This document shows, piece by piece, positions 1 through 9,407 of a stretch of DNA of 64,000 nucleotides. Positions within the stretch are counted from its first letter, which is position 1, and every line of letters begins with the position of its first letter. The stretch is taken from assembly GCA_029063085.1 (NCBI GenBank), contig JAIDOW010000054.1:30100-94099 (forward strand), in the 5' to 3' direction. Both the position numbers and the translations under genes were made by a program. The notes below the pieces were generated by a model. It made no database searches, had not been told where the DNA came from, and saw only the letters and a program-made list of their open reading frames with translations. The stretch comes from Lachnospiraceae bacterium. Its GTDB lineage: Bacteria; Bacillota; Clostridia; Lachnospirales; Lachnospiraceae.

Positions 1-1
1 T

Positions 2-412
2 GCTAAAACCTATAATACGGCACTTGCAAAGATGGGAGATTCTAATCCTGATTTCTTGGAAGCAGTCAATGATTTAAGAGCAAGTACATGCAGGGAACGG
101 AATGAGAAGTTGCCTGATGTGCCGGGGGTTTATTATCAGAGTGTGGGTTCTAAGTTAAATACAGCTGCCGGTGGGCGATTCCCCCTTAATTTCTCTTATC
201 AGCTGGTTAATTATTTTGACGGTCCCAATGACGGATTGGTAGGGCAGAATTCCTTCCGGTGGGGAGAACGGTTTCAATTTCTTACGGTAAAGGGAAAACG
301 AGGAATTTCCCATGGGGACATGATTGACTTAAACAGAGAAAATTTTGACGGATTTGATGTAAGGGAATTTTTTGTGCAATTGGTTGCGGATTTGAAGAAA
401 AGAGGATATTAG
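2..412 (+). CDS. Lipase/esterase, C-terminal part (cut by window start)
   Basis: The reading frame is open to the window edge, so the ATG at 32 is internal and only the last ~136 residues are visible. They resemble the C-terminal part of triacylglycerol-lipase-type alpha/beta hydrolases: 'NDGLVG' would carry the catalytic acid and 'SHGDMIDL' the catalytic histidine. The nucleophile serine lies outside the window. Such enzymes hydrolyse ester bonds of lipids and are often exported, but the N-terminus needed to judge a signal peptide is missing. Family call is from motif recall; the exact substrate is unknown. Confidence 0.7.
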   Translation, partial: AKTYNTALAKMGDSNPDFLEAVNDLRASTCRERNEKLPDVPGVYYQSVGSKLNTAAGGRFPLNFSYQLVNYFDGPNDGLVGQNSFRWGERFQFLTVKGKRGISHGDMIDLNRENFDGFDVREFFVQLVADLKKRGY

Positions 413-547
413 GAACGATTGGAAAAATTGCCTGAAAATTTGTTGAAAATTTATGCCGGAATAATAGGGTAAATATATGCAAAAGATGGATTTATTATAT
501 TGTACCGAAAAAAAGACAAAATCAACTGTTTTTTTGTTAAAAATCAC

Positions 548-575
548 TTGAGAATTTATTAAAAAAATATATAAT
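548..575 (+). promoter_or_regulatory. Sigma-A type promoter of pta
   Basis: TTGAGA and TATAAT separated by 16 bp, ending 42 bp before the pta start. The surrounding 413-617 gap is AT-rich and holds no ORF that looks real. Confidence 0.6.
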
Positions 576-617
576 AAAATTAGACTGTATACAAAAAGAA
601 AATGGAGGAGCAAAGTA

Positions 618-1601
618 ATGTTTGGTTTTGGTCAGTTAATTGATATTTTGAAGAAGAATCCAAAGACAATCGTGTTAACGGAAGGTAATGATCCACGTAT
701 TCTGGAAGCTTCCTCAAGACTTTTGGCAAGTAATTTTTTACATCCGATTTTGATTGGGGATCCGGATGAGATTTATGATGTGGCAGAGGAGAGCGGATTT
801 AATATCAGGGGATCAGAGATTATTAATCCTGCAGCATTTGAGGATATGGATAAAATGGTTGAAGAGTTCTGCCGCCTTCGCAAGCATAAGGGGGTAACTC
901 CGGAACAGGCCAAAGAATATCTGTTACAGAATAATTATTTTGGAACCATGCTGGTAAAGATGGGATATGCTGATGCACTGTTAGGTGGTGCAACATATTC
1001 AACGGCAGATACGGTAAGACCGGCACTACAGCTTATTAAAACAAAGCCTGGTAATACATTGGTATCTTCCTGTTTTATTTTAGTAAGACCATTGGCAACT
1101 GGTGGTAATGAGGTATTGGCAATGGGGGATTGTGGAATTATTATTCGTCCCAACGAGGATGAACTGGTGGAGATTGCAGAAGAGATTATCCGCTGTGCAA
1201 AGATTTTCGGTGTAGATCCGAAGGTTGCATTTTTGAGTTATTCTACAGACGGTTCCGGTCATGGTGAGGATGTGGATAAGATGCGAAATGCAGCAAGGAA
1301 AACAAAAGAGCGTAATCCGGATATTCCGATTGCAGGAGAAATGCAGTTTGATGCAGCAGTTTCCCCATCTGTCTCTAAGAAAAAATGTCCGGATTCTGAG
1401 GTTGCTGGTCACGCAAACACCTTTATTTTCCCGGATATCAATGCGGGTAATATCGGGTATAAGATTGCACAGAGAATGGGTAATTTTGAAGCATATGGAC
1501 CGATTTTGCTGGGATTGAATTCCCCGATTAATGATTTGTCGAGAGGCTGTACTGCTACAGAAGTATATTCCATGGCGATTATTACTGCGGCACTTTCATA
1601 A
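618..1601 (+). CDS. pta: Phosphate acetyltransferase
   Basis: Cytosolic enzyme that interconverts acetyl-CoA plus phosphate and acetyl-phosphate plus CoA, the first step of the acetate/ATP-yielding branch of fermentation. The 327-residue length is that of the short, single-domain Pta class. Family motifs include 'TEGNDPRILEAS' near the N-terminus, 'GGATYSTADTVRP' mid-protein and 'NLSRG'-like 'NDLSRGCTATEVY' at the C-terminus. Start chosen at the ATG preceded by GGAGGAGC. The gene is monocistronic between its own promoter and a hairpin terminator. Acetate kinase, often the next gene, is not downstream here and must be elsewhere if present. Confidence 0.95.
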   Translation: MFGFGQLIDILKKNPKTIVLTEGNDPRILEASSRLLASNFLHPILIGDPDEIYDVAEESGFNIRGSEIINPAAFEDMDKMVEEFCRLRKHKGVTPEQAKEYLLQNNYFGTMLVKMGYADALLGGATYSTADTVRPALQLIKTKPGNTLVSSCFILVRPLATGGNEVLAMGDCGIIIRPNEDELVEIAEEIIRCAKIFGVDPKVAFLSYSTDGSGHGEDVDKMRNAARKTKERNPDIPIAGEMQFDAAVSPSVSKKKCPDSEVAGHANTFIFPDINAGNIGYKIAQRMGNFEAYGPILLGLNSPINDLSRGCTATEVYSMAIITAALS

Positions 1602-1661
1602 GTAATATGGATTGGCAGGCTGCCTTCTATTGCATAATGTTATAAAGAATGAAACAATGGG

Positions 1662-1702
1662 AATCCCTGCGAGGATGCAGATTGCAGAATCGCAGGGATT
1701 TT
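1662..1702. terminator. Bidirectional terminator between pta and the DtxR gene
   Basis: Perfect 10 bp stem AATCCCTGCG / CGCAGGGATT with T-rich flanks, lying between two convergent genes. Confidence 0.75.
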
Positions 1703-1710
1703 AATCTGTA

Positions 1711-2082
1711 TTACTTTTGACAATTTGGAATATGATTTTTAATAGCTTCAAAGCTTTCCTTGCTGATTACGTGCTCCATCCGGCAGGCATCTTCGGAAGC
1801 GATTTTTTCATCAACTCCCAGACTGATCAGCCAGGAAGTGAAAAGTTCGTGGCGTTCATATATCATATCCGCTATTTCTTTGCCTGACTCCGTTAAAGTA
1901 ATATAGCCGGCTTCCGAAACGGTTATATATTTTTTTTCACGCAGATTCTTCATGGCAATACTGACACTGGATTTCTTAAATCCCAGCTCTGTTGCAATAT
2001 CTACAGACCGGACCACGGGTAAGGTTTTACTAAGGATTAATATGGTTTCTAAATAATTTTCCGCAGATTCATTTATATTCAT
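1711..2082 (-). CDS. DtxR/MntR-family metal-dependent repressor
   Basis: Transcription factor of 123 residues with an N-terminal winged helix ('SVDIATELGFKKSSVSIAMKNL', recognition helix) followed by the metal-binding/dimerisation part ('ERHELFTSWLISLGV', 'ACRMEHVISKESF'), whose His/Glu/Cys pattern fits the DtxR iron-sensing fold. It lacks the C-terminal SH3 domain of full-length DtxR, like MntR. The ORF track starts at a TTG (2094), but that codon lies within the Shine-Dalgarno region; the ATG at 2082 with GGAGG just upstream is the better start. It is divergent from the feo operon, so it is very likely its iron-responsive repressor. Inference: iron rather than manganese, from context. Confidence 0.85.
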   Translation of the reverse strand: MNINESAENYLETILILSKTLPVVRSVDIATELGFKKSSVSIAMKNLREKKYITVSEAGYITLTESGKEIADMIYERHELFTSWLISLGVDEKIASEDACRMEHVISKESFEAIKNHIPNCQK

Positions 2083-2191
2083 GGTAACCTCCAATTTTTA
2101 GTCATAATCGTAATAAAATTTCCAGATATTTATTTTGATTGTAACATAAATGAGAAAAAATTCAATGAAATAAAAATTTATCAATAAGTTA

Positions 2192-2223
2192 TTGACAACT
2201 AATAGAAATTAGAATAAACTAAC
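2192..2223 (+). promoter_or_regulatory. feo promoter with overlapping candidate DtxR operator
   Basis: TTGACA and TAAACT with 17 bp between them. Inside the spacer is CTAAT-AGAA-ATTAG (2199-2212), a perfect inverted repeat, and AACTAAT (2197) and AACTAAC (2217) form a direct repeat with 20 bp start-to-start spacing. A repressor bound here would block RNA polymerase. The same direct repeat with the same spacing recurs at 47848-47874. Confidence 0.6.
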
Positions 2224-2283
2224 ATATAAGAAAAGGGTTGTGCATATTTAAAAAATCATATCATTATGGAAGGAGATGGTTAT

Positions 2284-2493
2284 ATGCCGCTTACGATGGT
2301 AAAAGAAGGAGAAGCTAATGTGATTAAGAAGGTGGGAGGAAAGGAAGAAACCAGAAAATTTCTGGAGAACCTTGGTTTTGTATCAGGAGGAACTGTTACA
2401 GTGATTTCCATGTTAAATGGCAATGTGATTGTAAATGTAAAGGATTCCAGAGTTGCGATTGGCAGGGATATGGCAAACCATATTATTGTGTAA
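2284..2493 (+). CDS. feoA: FeoA domain protein, first copy
   Basis: Small cytosolic SH3-like protein (69 residues) that acts with FeoB in ferrous iron import. The typical FeoA pattern is visible: 'KFLENLGFVSGGTVTVIS', then 'NVIVNVKDSRVAIGRDMANHI'. The ORF track begins at an ATG at 2266, but that overlaps the GGAGAT ribosome binding site; the ATG at 2284 sits at the right distance. First gene of the feo operon, followed by a second FeoA gene and feoB. Two FeoA genes in tandem are common in clostridia; which copy is the functional FeoB partner cannot be told from sequence. Confidence 0.9.
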   Translation: MPLTMVKEGEANVIKKVGGKEETRKFLENLGFVSGGTVTVISMLNGNVIVNVKDSRVAIGRDMANHIIV

Positions 2494-2522
2494 TAAAAAA
2501 CATCAGTTAAAGGAGAATTGTG

Positions 2523-2744
2523 ATGAAAACATTAAAAGAAGTGCCCTGTGGGCAGAATGTTACGGTGAAAAAACTGACCGGTGATGGACCAGTAAAAAGA
2601 AGGATTATGGACATGGGGATTACAAAAGGTGTCGATATTTATGTCAGAAAGGTCGCTCCGTTAGGGGATCCTGTGGAAGTAACAGTAAGAGGATATGAAT
2701 TGTCCCTTCGGAAAGCGGATGCACAAATGATTGAGGTGGAATAA
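2523..2744 (+). CDS. feoA: FeoA domain protein, second copy
   Basis: A 73-residue SH3-like FeoA protein with the hallmark 'KRRIMDMGITKGVDIYVRKVAPLGDPVEVTVRGYELSLRK'-type architecture: a helix ending in M-D-M-G, then a beta barrel with a G-D-P turn. This copy is closer to the canonical FeoA consensus than the first copy. AAGGAGA lies 7 bp before the ATG at 2523; the GTG at 2520 used by the ORF track is less likely. It lies 29 bp after the first feoA and 127 bp before feoB, in the same transcription unit. Confidence 0.92.
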   Translation: MKTLKEVPCGQNVTVKKLTGDGPVKRRIMDMGITKGVDIYVRKVAPLGDPVEVTVRGYELSLRKADAQMIEVE

Positions 2745-2871
2745 GAGATAAAATTTTACCCATTGGTTAGTTATGGCTAATCAAAGATAGAAGATACAAA
2801 CAAAAGAGTTTAGAGAAACAGGAAGTTGTTTCACTAAAAATGAAGAAAGGATAAAAGAAGGGAGAATAGAA

Positions 2872-5253
2872 ATGTCAGTAAAAATAGCATTAGCAGGTAA
2901 TCCAAACTGCGGGAAGACAACATTATTTAATGCATTGACCGGTTCCAATCAGTTTGTTGGAAACTGGCCGGGTGTTACGGTAGAAAAAAAGGAGGGTAAA
3001 TTAAAGGGGCATAAGGATGTTACGATTATGGATCTTCCGGGGATTTATTCGTTATCACCATATACTTTAGAGGAGGTAGTTGCCCGTAATTATCTGATCT
3101 CTGAAAGACCGGATGCGATTATTAATATTGTTGATGGGACTAATATCGAAAGAAACCTTTATTTGTCCACGCAGATTATGGAATTGGGAATACCGGTTGT
3201 GATGGCAGTCAATATGATGGATATACTGGAAAAAAACGGTGACAGAATCTATATTGACAAATTAAGTGAAAAATTGGGATGTGAAGTGATCGAAATTTCA
3301 GCTTTGAAAGGAAGTGGAATTGAAAAACTGGCAGAAAAGGCAGTAGAACTTGCAAGAAAAAGCAATGTTTCATTGCCGGTGCATGAATTTGCTCCTGAGG
3401 TGGAAACGATCATTCAGGCTGTGGAAGAGAAAATAGACGGAGTTCCAGAAATGCAGAAACGCTTTTTTGCGATCAAACTGCTGGAAAAGGATGATAAGAT
3501 TTTAAGTCAGATGAAGAATGCTCCGAATGTGTCGCTTGAAATTAATAAGTTAGAAGATGCAATGGATGATGATACGGAAAGTATCATTACAAATGAGAGG
3601 TATGTCTACATTTCTTCTATTATTGGGGAGTGTGTAAAGAAAGCACAGGGGGAAAAGTTAACGGGCTCCGACAGGATTGATAAGATTGTAACAAATAGAT
3701 GGCTTGCCCTGCCCATTTTTGCAATCGTTATGTTTCTGGTTTATTATGTTTCCGTTACCACTGTGGGCGGATGGGCTACGGATTGGGCCAATGATGGTGT
3801 GTTTGGTGACGGATGGCATTTGTTTGGGATAGGCACATCTGCTTATGAGGAAGATGCGGCAACATATAGTCGTGCAGATCAGATTATGGCAGCCTTCGAA
3901 GAAGGAACTGTGACAGTTGATATCGTAAATGAGGAAGATGAAGTAATTGAGAAAGTTCAGATATCGGACAGTGTTGTAGAAGAAGCAAGGAATGTGGTAG
4001 AGACAGGAGAACCGGATACCTCCGAATATGGTGTGTGGGTTCCGGGAATACCGGTGTTGGTGGAAAAAGGTCTTGATGCCATGAACTGTGCAGACGGTTT
4101 GAAGAGCTTGATTTTGGACGGTATCGTAGCTGGTGTGGGTGCTGTTTTAGGCTTTGTGCCACAGATGCTGGTGTTGTTTATTTTTCTTGCATTTTTGGAA
4201 GCGTGTGGTTATATGGCCAGAGTTGCATTTATCATGGACCGTATTTTCCGTAAATTTGGTCTTTCCGGAAAATCTTTTATTCCGATGCTGATAGGAAGCG
4301 GCTGTGGGGTTCCCGGAATCATGGCTTCCCGTACCATTGAAAATGACAGGGATCGTAAGATGACTATTATGACGACTACTTTTGTTCCTTGTGGAGCCAA
4401 ATTACCAATTATTGCATTGGTTGCCGGTGCATTTTTTGATAATTCGGGCTGGGTTTCATGGAGTTCGTATTTTGTAGGGATTGCAGCAATTATCTGTTCC
4501 GGTATTATTTTAAAGAAGACAAAGATGTTTGCAGGAGATCCGGCACCGTTTGTTATGGAGCTTCCGGCATATCATATGCCGACGGTTGGAAATGTTTTGA
4601 GAAGTATGTGGGAACGCGGCTGGTCCTTTATTAAGAAGGCGGGAACGATCATCCTGCTCTCTACTATTGTTCTATGGTTTTTACAGGGATTTACATGGGA
4701 TGGAGGTTTGACAATGCTGGAAGCGGAAGAGCTTGACCGGAGTTTCCTTGCTTCTATCGGAAATGTGATTGCACCACTTTTTGTACCTCTTGGATTTGGT
4801 GACTGGAAAATGGCAGTTGCTACTGTGACAGGACTTATTGCAAAAGAAAATGTTGTGGCAACCTTTGGTGTCTTATTTGGGTATGCCGAAGTTGCCGAGG
4901 ATGGTGCAGAAATATGGGGACAGCTTGCCGGAGCGATCACACCAGTTGCAGCTTATGCATTTTTGGTATTTAATCTTCTTTGTGCACCATGTTTTGCAGC
5001 AATGGGAGCCATAAAGAGGGAAATGAATAATGTGAAATGGTTCTGGTTTGCTATTGGATATCAGACTATACTTGCCTATATTGTTGCTCTTTGTATTTTT
5101 CAGATTGGAACATGGATTGTGGAAGGGATTTTTGGTGCAGGAACAATAATTGCAATTTTATTTGTGCTGGGATTCATTTATCTGTTATTTAGACCTTATA
5201 GAGAAAGTAAGACACTAAACGTAGATATGAAAAGAGTTGTCGGTACCAAATAG
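2872..5253 (+). CDS. feoB: Ferrous iron transport protein B
   Basis: Inner-membrane Fe(II) transporter of 793 residues. The N-terminal cytosolic G domain shows the P-loop 'GNPNCGKTT' (about residue 9), 'DLPGIYSL' (G3) and 'NMMD' (G4), followed by the helical spacer domain and then a membrane domain containing two Gate motifs ('GSGCGVPGIMASRT', 'FVPCGAKLPI'). Between the first membrane helix and the next there is an acidic loop of roughly 100 residues rich in Glu and Val ('VNEEDEVIEKVQ') that is predicted to be outside the membrane; clostridial FeoB proteins vary in this loop. Start has GGGAGA upstream. The operon partners are the two FeoA genes before it and the Cys-rich peptide after it. Confidence 0.96.
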   Translation: MSVKIALAGNPNCGKTTLFNALTGSNQFVGNWPGVTVEKKEGKLKGHKDVTIMDLPGIYSLSPYTLEEVVARNYLISERPDAIINIVDGTNIERNLYLSTQIMELGIPVVMAVNMMDILEKNGDRIYIDKLSEKLGCEVIEISALKGSGIEKLAEKAVELARKSNVSLPVHEFAPEVETIIQAVEEKIDGVPEMQKRFFAIKLLEKDDKILSQMKNAPNVSLEINKLEDAMDDDTESIITNERYVYISSIIGECVKKAQGEKLTGSDRIDKIVTNRWLALPIFAIVMFLVYYVSVTTVGGWATDWANDGVFGDGWHLFGIGTSAYEEDAATYSRADQIMAAFEEGTVTVDIVNEEDEVIEKVQISDSVVEEARNVVETGEPDTSEYGVWVPGIPVLVEKGLDAMNCADGLKSLILDGIVAGVGAVLGFVPQMLVLFIFLAFLEACGYMARVAFIMDRIFRKFGLSGKSFIPMLIGSGCGVPGIMASRTIENDRDRKMTIMTTTFVPCGAKLPIIALVAGAFFDNSGWVSWSSYFVGIAAIICSGIILKKTKMFAGDPAPFVMELPAYHMPTVGNVLRSMWERGWSFIKKAGTIILLSTIVLWFLQGFTWDGGLTMLEAEELDRSFLASIGNVIAPLFVPLGFGDWKMAVATVTGLIAKENVVATFGVLFGYAEVAEDGAEIWGQLAGAITPVAAYAFLVFNLLCAPCFAAMGAIKREMNNVKWFWFAIGYQTILAYIVALCIFQIGTWIVEGIFGAGTIIAILFVLGFIYLLFRPYRESKTLNVDMKRVVGTK

Positions 5254-5330
5254 GGAAGGTACCTGCAAGCCAGAGATTAATTTGTGAGATGACGAGCCGG
5301 GGGTGGCTGCAAATATAGGAGGTGCGAAAA

Positions 5331-5465
5331 ATGGGAACAGTTTTAGTGGGAGCAGTTTTAGCTGGAATAGTTGCTTTAAGTATCCGCAGTATGGTTCTTG
5401 ATAAGAAAAAGGGAAAATCATTACAATGTGGTGGTGATTGTTCAAAGTGCAGGGGTTGTCATTAA
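5331..5465 (+). CDS. FeoB-associated Cys-rich membrane protein
   Basis: A 44-residue protein that is too short for the ORF track. It has one membrane helix at the N-terminus ('VLVGAVLAGIVALSI'), a lysine-rich stretch and a C-terminal cluster of four cysteines plus histidine, 'CGGDCSKCRGCH'. This matches the family found directly after feoB in clostridia, thought to serve as a FeoC-like accessory or metal handler; its mechanism is not established. GGAGGTG lies 7 bp before the ATG. It is 77 bp downstream of feoB and most likely cotranscribed. Confidence 0.88.
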   Translation: MGTVLVGAVLAGIVALSIRSMVLDKKKGKSLQCGGDCSKCRGCH

Positions 5466-5545
5466 ATCTGATTGAATCAGACAGTTCCTGTAAATGTGCA
5501 ATTAAAAAACATGTTTTTGCCTTTGGAAAAACATATTCGTAAGCA

Positions 5546-5573
5546 TTGACTAATATTCAATATGGGATATAAT
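5546..5573 (+). promoter_or_regulatory. Promoter of the GlsB-like gene
   Basis: TTGACT and TATAAT with a 16 bp spacer, 78 bp before the ATG at 5652. The palindrome AAAAACATGTTTTT just upstream (5505-5518) may help end feo transcription. Confidence 0.6.
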
Positions 5574-5651
5574 AGATACTAATGTACTGACACATTGATA
5601 ATCATGCAAACTACTTATTTTGCATGTGGAACAGCACAAAAAGGAGGAAAT

Positions 5652-5900
5652 ATGATTAGTATATTTAGTTTACTCATAAGTTTAGTAGTCGGTGCCATAT
5701 CGGGATGGATTGCCGGTCAGATCATGCATATGGAAGGCAGCTGGCTGAAAAATATGATTTTAGGAATTGTCGGAGGCGCAGTAGGAGGTTTTATACTTAG
5801 AATTATTGGCATATCCGGACATGGTTTTATAGGGAATATCATTGTTTCCGTGATTGGTGCATGCATTCTGATAGCAGTTGCAAGGGCAGTCGCAAAGTAA
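5652..5900 (+). CDS. GlsB/YeaQ/YmgE-family small membrane protein
   Basis: An 82-residue protein with three hydrophobic segments rich in glycine ('GAISGWIAGQIM', 'GIVGGAVGGFIL', 'IVSVIGACILIAVARA'), the signature of the transglycosylase-associated / GlsB stress membrane family. Members are linked to general stress or cell envelope responses, with no known enzymatic activity. The ORF-track start at 5595 overlaps the promoter region; AAGGAGG before the ATG at 5652 decides the start. The gene stands alone between its own promoter and a strong terminator. Confidence 0.85.
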   Translation: MISIFSLLISLVVGAISGWIAGQIMHMEGSWLKNMILGIVGGAVGGFILRIIGISGHGFIGNIIVSVIGACILIAVARAVAK

Positions 5901-6020
5901 AATGTTTTTTTGCAGGCAGGGATAATATGACTGTCATTGTATGGGATGCTCCTGTATAGGGATTGACCATGGATGAATTGTGGAAAAACAGAATATTCTG
6001 GATAAAAAGGGACAGCATAT

Positions 6021-6059
6021 AAGAAGTGGAAGAGAATATTTCCACTTCTTATTTTTTTA
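6021..6059 (+). terminator. Rho-independent terminator after the GlsB-like gene
   Basis: Perfect 11 bp stem AAGAAGTGGAA / TTCCACTTCTT with a 7 nt loop, followed by A and seven T. Repeat B1 starts at its T-tract. Confidence 0.88.
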
Positions 6060-6151
6060 TATCATAGAAAACTGCACCGCATTTCCTATGATATAAAAAA
6101 CAGTTATGCATACTCATGCGAGAAGATAATATCACTGCGTGACCGCACTCG
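6059..6151 (+). repeat. Dispersed intergenic repeat B, copy 1
   Basis: A 93 bp sequence that recurs at 22887-22979 without any gap and with about 13 mismatches, nearly all transitions. It opens with a hairpin (ATATCATAG...CTATGATAT) and ends in GTGACCGCACTCG. Both copies begin directly at the T-tract of a terminator. No coding potential. It fills most of the 5901-6219 gap together with the terminator. Confidence 0.75.
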
Positions 6152-6198
6152 GCGCAGCAAATAAAGGAAAGTCTTGGAAATGTCTCAACGAATAATGA

Positions 6199-7524
<1,326 letters not shown>

Positions 7525-7540
7525 CAGAAAAATTATATTG

Positions 7541-7771
7541 TTAAGAAAAAACGTATAGCAGGATGAATATAACAGCTAATATCAGCAGCAAAATAAAATG
7601 CTGTCCGAGTACAATGCTGGCAATCCAGGCAAGGATTAGTAATATGATCAAAACCAGCATGATAAAACGGAATATAATAAGCATTTTATTTTGCTTGGTT
7701 GATAAAGCTATAAAATATATGATGATCATAATGGCAGCAAGTGCGATGATTGTTATAAGTAAAATATTCAT
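7541..7771 (-). CDS. Small hydrophobic membrane protein, unknown function
   Basis: A 76-residue protein that is almost entirely hydrophobic, with an estimated three closely packed membrane helices ('LLITIIALAAIMIIIYFIA', 'LIIFRFIMLVLIILLILAWIAS', 'FILLLILAVIFILLYVF'). No recognisable family. AGAGGTG precedes the ATG at a proper distance. It lies convergent to eno with 16 bp between the stops. The overlapping plus-strand ORF 7563-7832 has no ribosome binding site and a less protein-like composition, so I prefer this strand. Confidence 0.6.
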   Translation of the reverse strand: MNILLITIIALAAIMIIIYFIALSTKQNKMLIIFRFIMLVLIILLILAWIASIVLGQHFILLLILAVIFILLYVFS

Positions 7772-8073
7772 GTGGTCACCTCTTGATTTTGAACGGATTT
7801 GGAATTGTATATATACATCATGTAAATTGTAATATGGCGGCTGTGAAGATTCAAACTTTGTTAGAATATATGTAATTATTTCTATATTTGGTTAATCTTA
7901 CTAAATTATCTTATAGTATATCACAAAACGTTTGTTCGCACTAGTCCTTAGTTTTTATATATGCATATAAAATTCTTATAGAAGTCGACAGAATTTAACA
8001 AATTTGTTTTAAAACATATTATTTTATATGGGAACTGCAATTACTTAGGGCATCAGGAAAGAGGAGATGGAAA
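7772..8073. other. AT-rich divergent intergenic region
   Basis: About 300 bp between the small membrane gene and the DUF3793 gene. It contains many TATA-like stretches but no promoter pair I would commit to. A palindrome AACAAATTTGTT lies at 7997-8008, about 65 bp before the DUF3793 start, and could be an operator. Confidence 0.4.
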
Positions 8074-8685
8074 ATGCCGGTACAAGAAATTATAAAACTG
8101 GGGGATATCACAGATGAGGAAAAGAGACTGTCGTTACTGCTAGCCATTCATTGTGCCCCGGTTTTATCTGGAATTAAGGCTGCTAATATGGTTACAGTGA
8201 CGCAAAATGAATACATTGGTATAAAATATATCCTTCAGGGAACAGATATTTCCTGCCGCTTTCTAAAAACAGGAAAGGACAGGGGAATCTTATATCTTTA
8301 TCGGGAAAAGGAACTTGTAAGCTATCTGCATTTAAAAGAAATAGAGATATTTTTAGAGGAATATGGTTATCTTTCAAATGATCTTGATGTAATGCTTGGA
8401 CATCTGGAAAAGAGAATGGATTCTTATTGCAAAGGAGAAATATTATTTCCGCATGAAATAGGAGTTTTTTTGGAATATCCGCTGACCGATGTTACAGGTT
8501 TTTTAGAAAATAAGGGGAAAGATTTTATCTATTCGGGTTATTGGAAGGTTTATCATGATGCTCCAAAGGCTGTCAGAAAATTTACGCAGTATGATACTGT
8601 AAGATATCGGATGGTCAGGGCAGTTGCTTCCGGTTGGAATATACAGGAGATTATGGAAATCTCTGCTTCCTGGCGAAACTTGTAA
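8074..8685 (+). CDS. DUF3793 family protein
   Basis: A 203-residue soluble protein of a clostridial family with no known biochemical function. Homologues, as I recall them, begin with 'LAIHCAPVLSGIKAANMV' and contain 'FPHEIGVFLEYPLTDVTGFLENKG', both clearly present here. The family is often encoded near iron uptake or flavodoxin genes, which fits the Feo operon a few kilobases upstream. GAGGAGA precedes the ATG. The nitroreductase gene follows 55 bp later on the same strand and may be cotranscribed. Confidence 0.72.
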   Translation: MPVQEIIKLGDITDEEKRLSLLLAIHCAPVLSGIKAANMVTVTQNEYIGIKYILQGTDISCRFLKTGKDRGILYLYREKELVSYLHLKEIEIFLEEYGYLSNDLDVMLGHLEKRMDSYCKGEILFPHEIGVFLEYPLTDVTGFLENKGKDFIYSGYWKVYHDAPKAVRKFTQYDTVRYRMVRAVASGWNIQEIMEISASWRNL

Positions 8686-8740
8686 AGTCCAGATAGAAAT
8701 GATATACTTTGATCTGATAATGATAAAAGGAGCATGGACT

Positions 8741-9331
8741 ATGGACGAAATTTATACCAGAAGAAGTATTAGAAAATATAAACAAGAGCCGGTTTCGGAG
8801 AATATTTTAGAACAGATCCTGGATGCGGGAAGAGTGGCGCCTTCCGGGAAAAATAAGCAGCCATGGAGATTTCTTGTATATGGGGGAGAGAGAAAAGCAC
8901 AATTGCTGGCGGTCATGCAAAAAGGACTGGAACGCGAACAAAAAAAAGAGGCAAGGCTTCCGGCATCAGGATATGGTCTTCCGGACGCTTTTCATACACT
9001 TCAGATTATGAAAAAGGCACCGGTCATTATTATGGTGGTGAATCCTTACGGAAAAAACCCTTTTAGCAATATTACAGCGGATGAGCGGTTTACGGAAATT
9101 ATTGATGCTCTGTCTGTTGGAGCATCCATTCAAAATATGCTTTTAAAAGCACAGGCATTAGGTCTTGGAACATTATGGGTAGGCAATACGTGTTTTGCAT
9201 ATGCAGAGCTTATGGAGTATATGGAGATAGAAGGACAGCTGATGGGAGCGGTTGTTCTTGGTTACGCAGATGAGGAACCGGTTGCAAGACCCAGAAAAGA
9301 ACTTGCAGAGTTAGTGACATATTATTTGTGA
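8741..9331 (+). CDS. Nitroreductase family protein
   Basis: FMN-dependent NAD(P)H oxidoreductase of 196 residues. 'RRSIRKYKQEPVSENILEQILDAGRVAPSGKNKQPW' carries the FMN phosphate-binding arginines and serine; 'LSVGASIQNMLLKAQALGLGTLWVG' and 'VVLGYADEEP' are the C-terminal FMN/dimer motifs. The natural electron acceptor is unknown. The ORF track starts at 8624 inside the upstream gene; the ATG at 8741, 9 bp after AAGGAG, is far better and gives the normal family length. Confidence 0.9.
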   Translation: MDEIYTRRSIRKYKQEPVSENILEQILDAGRVAPSGKNKQPWRFLVYGGERKAQLLAVMQKGLEREQKKEARLPASGYGLPDAFHTLQIMKKAPVIIMVVNPYGKNPFSNITADERFTEIIDALSVGASIQNMLLKAQALGLGTLWVGNTCFAYAELMEYMEIEGQLMGAVVLGYADEEPVARPRKELAELVTYYL

Positions 9332-9407
9332 TGATATTTTTAAGAAAATAGGGAGGTTCATTTTGCAAATGGGTGCACAAGGGAGAATGGGATGAAGGAG
9401 TCAGGAT

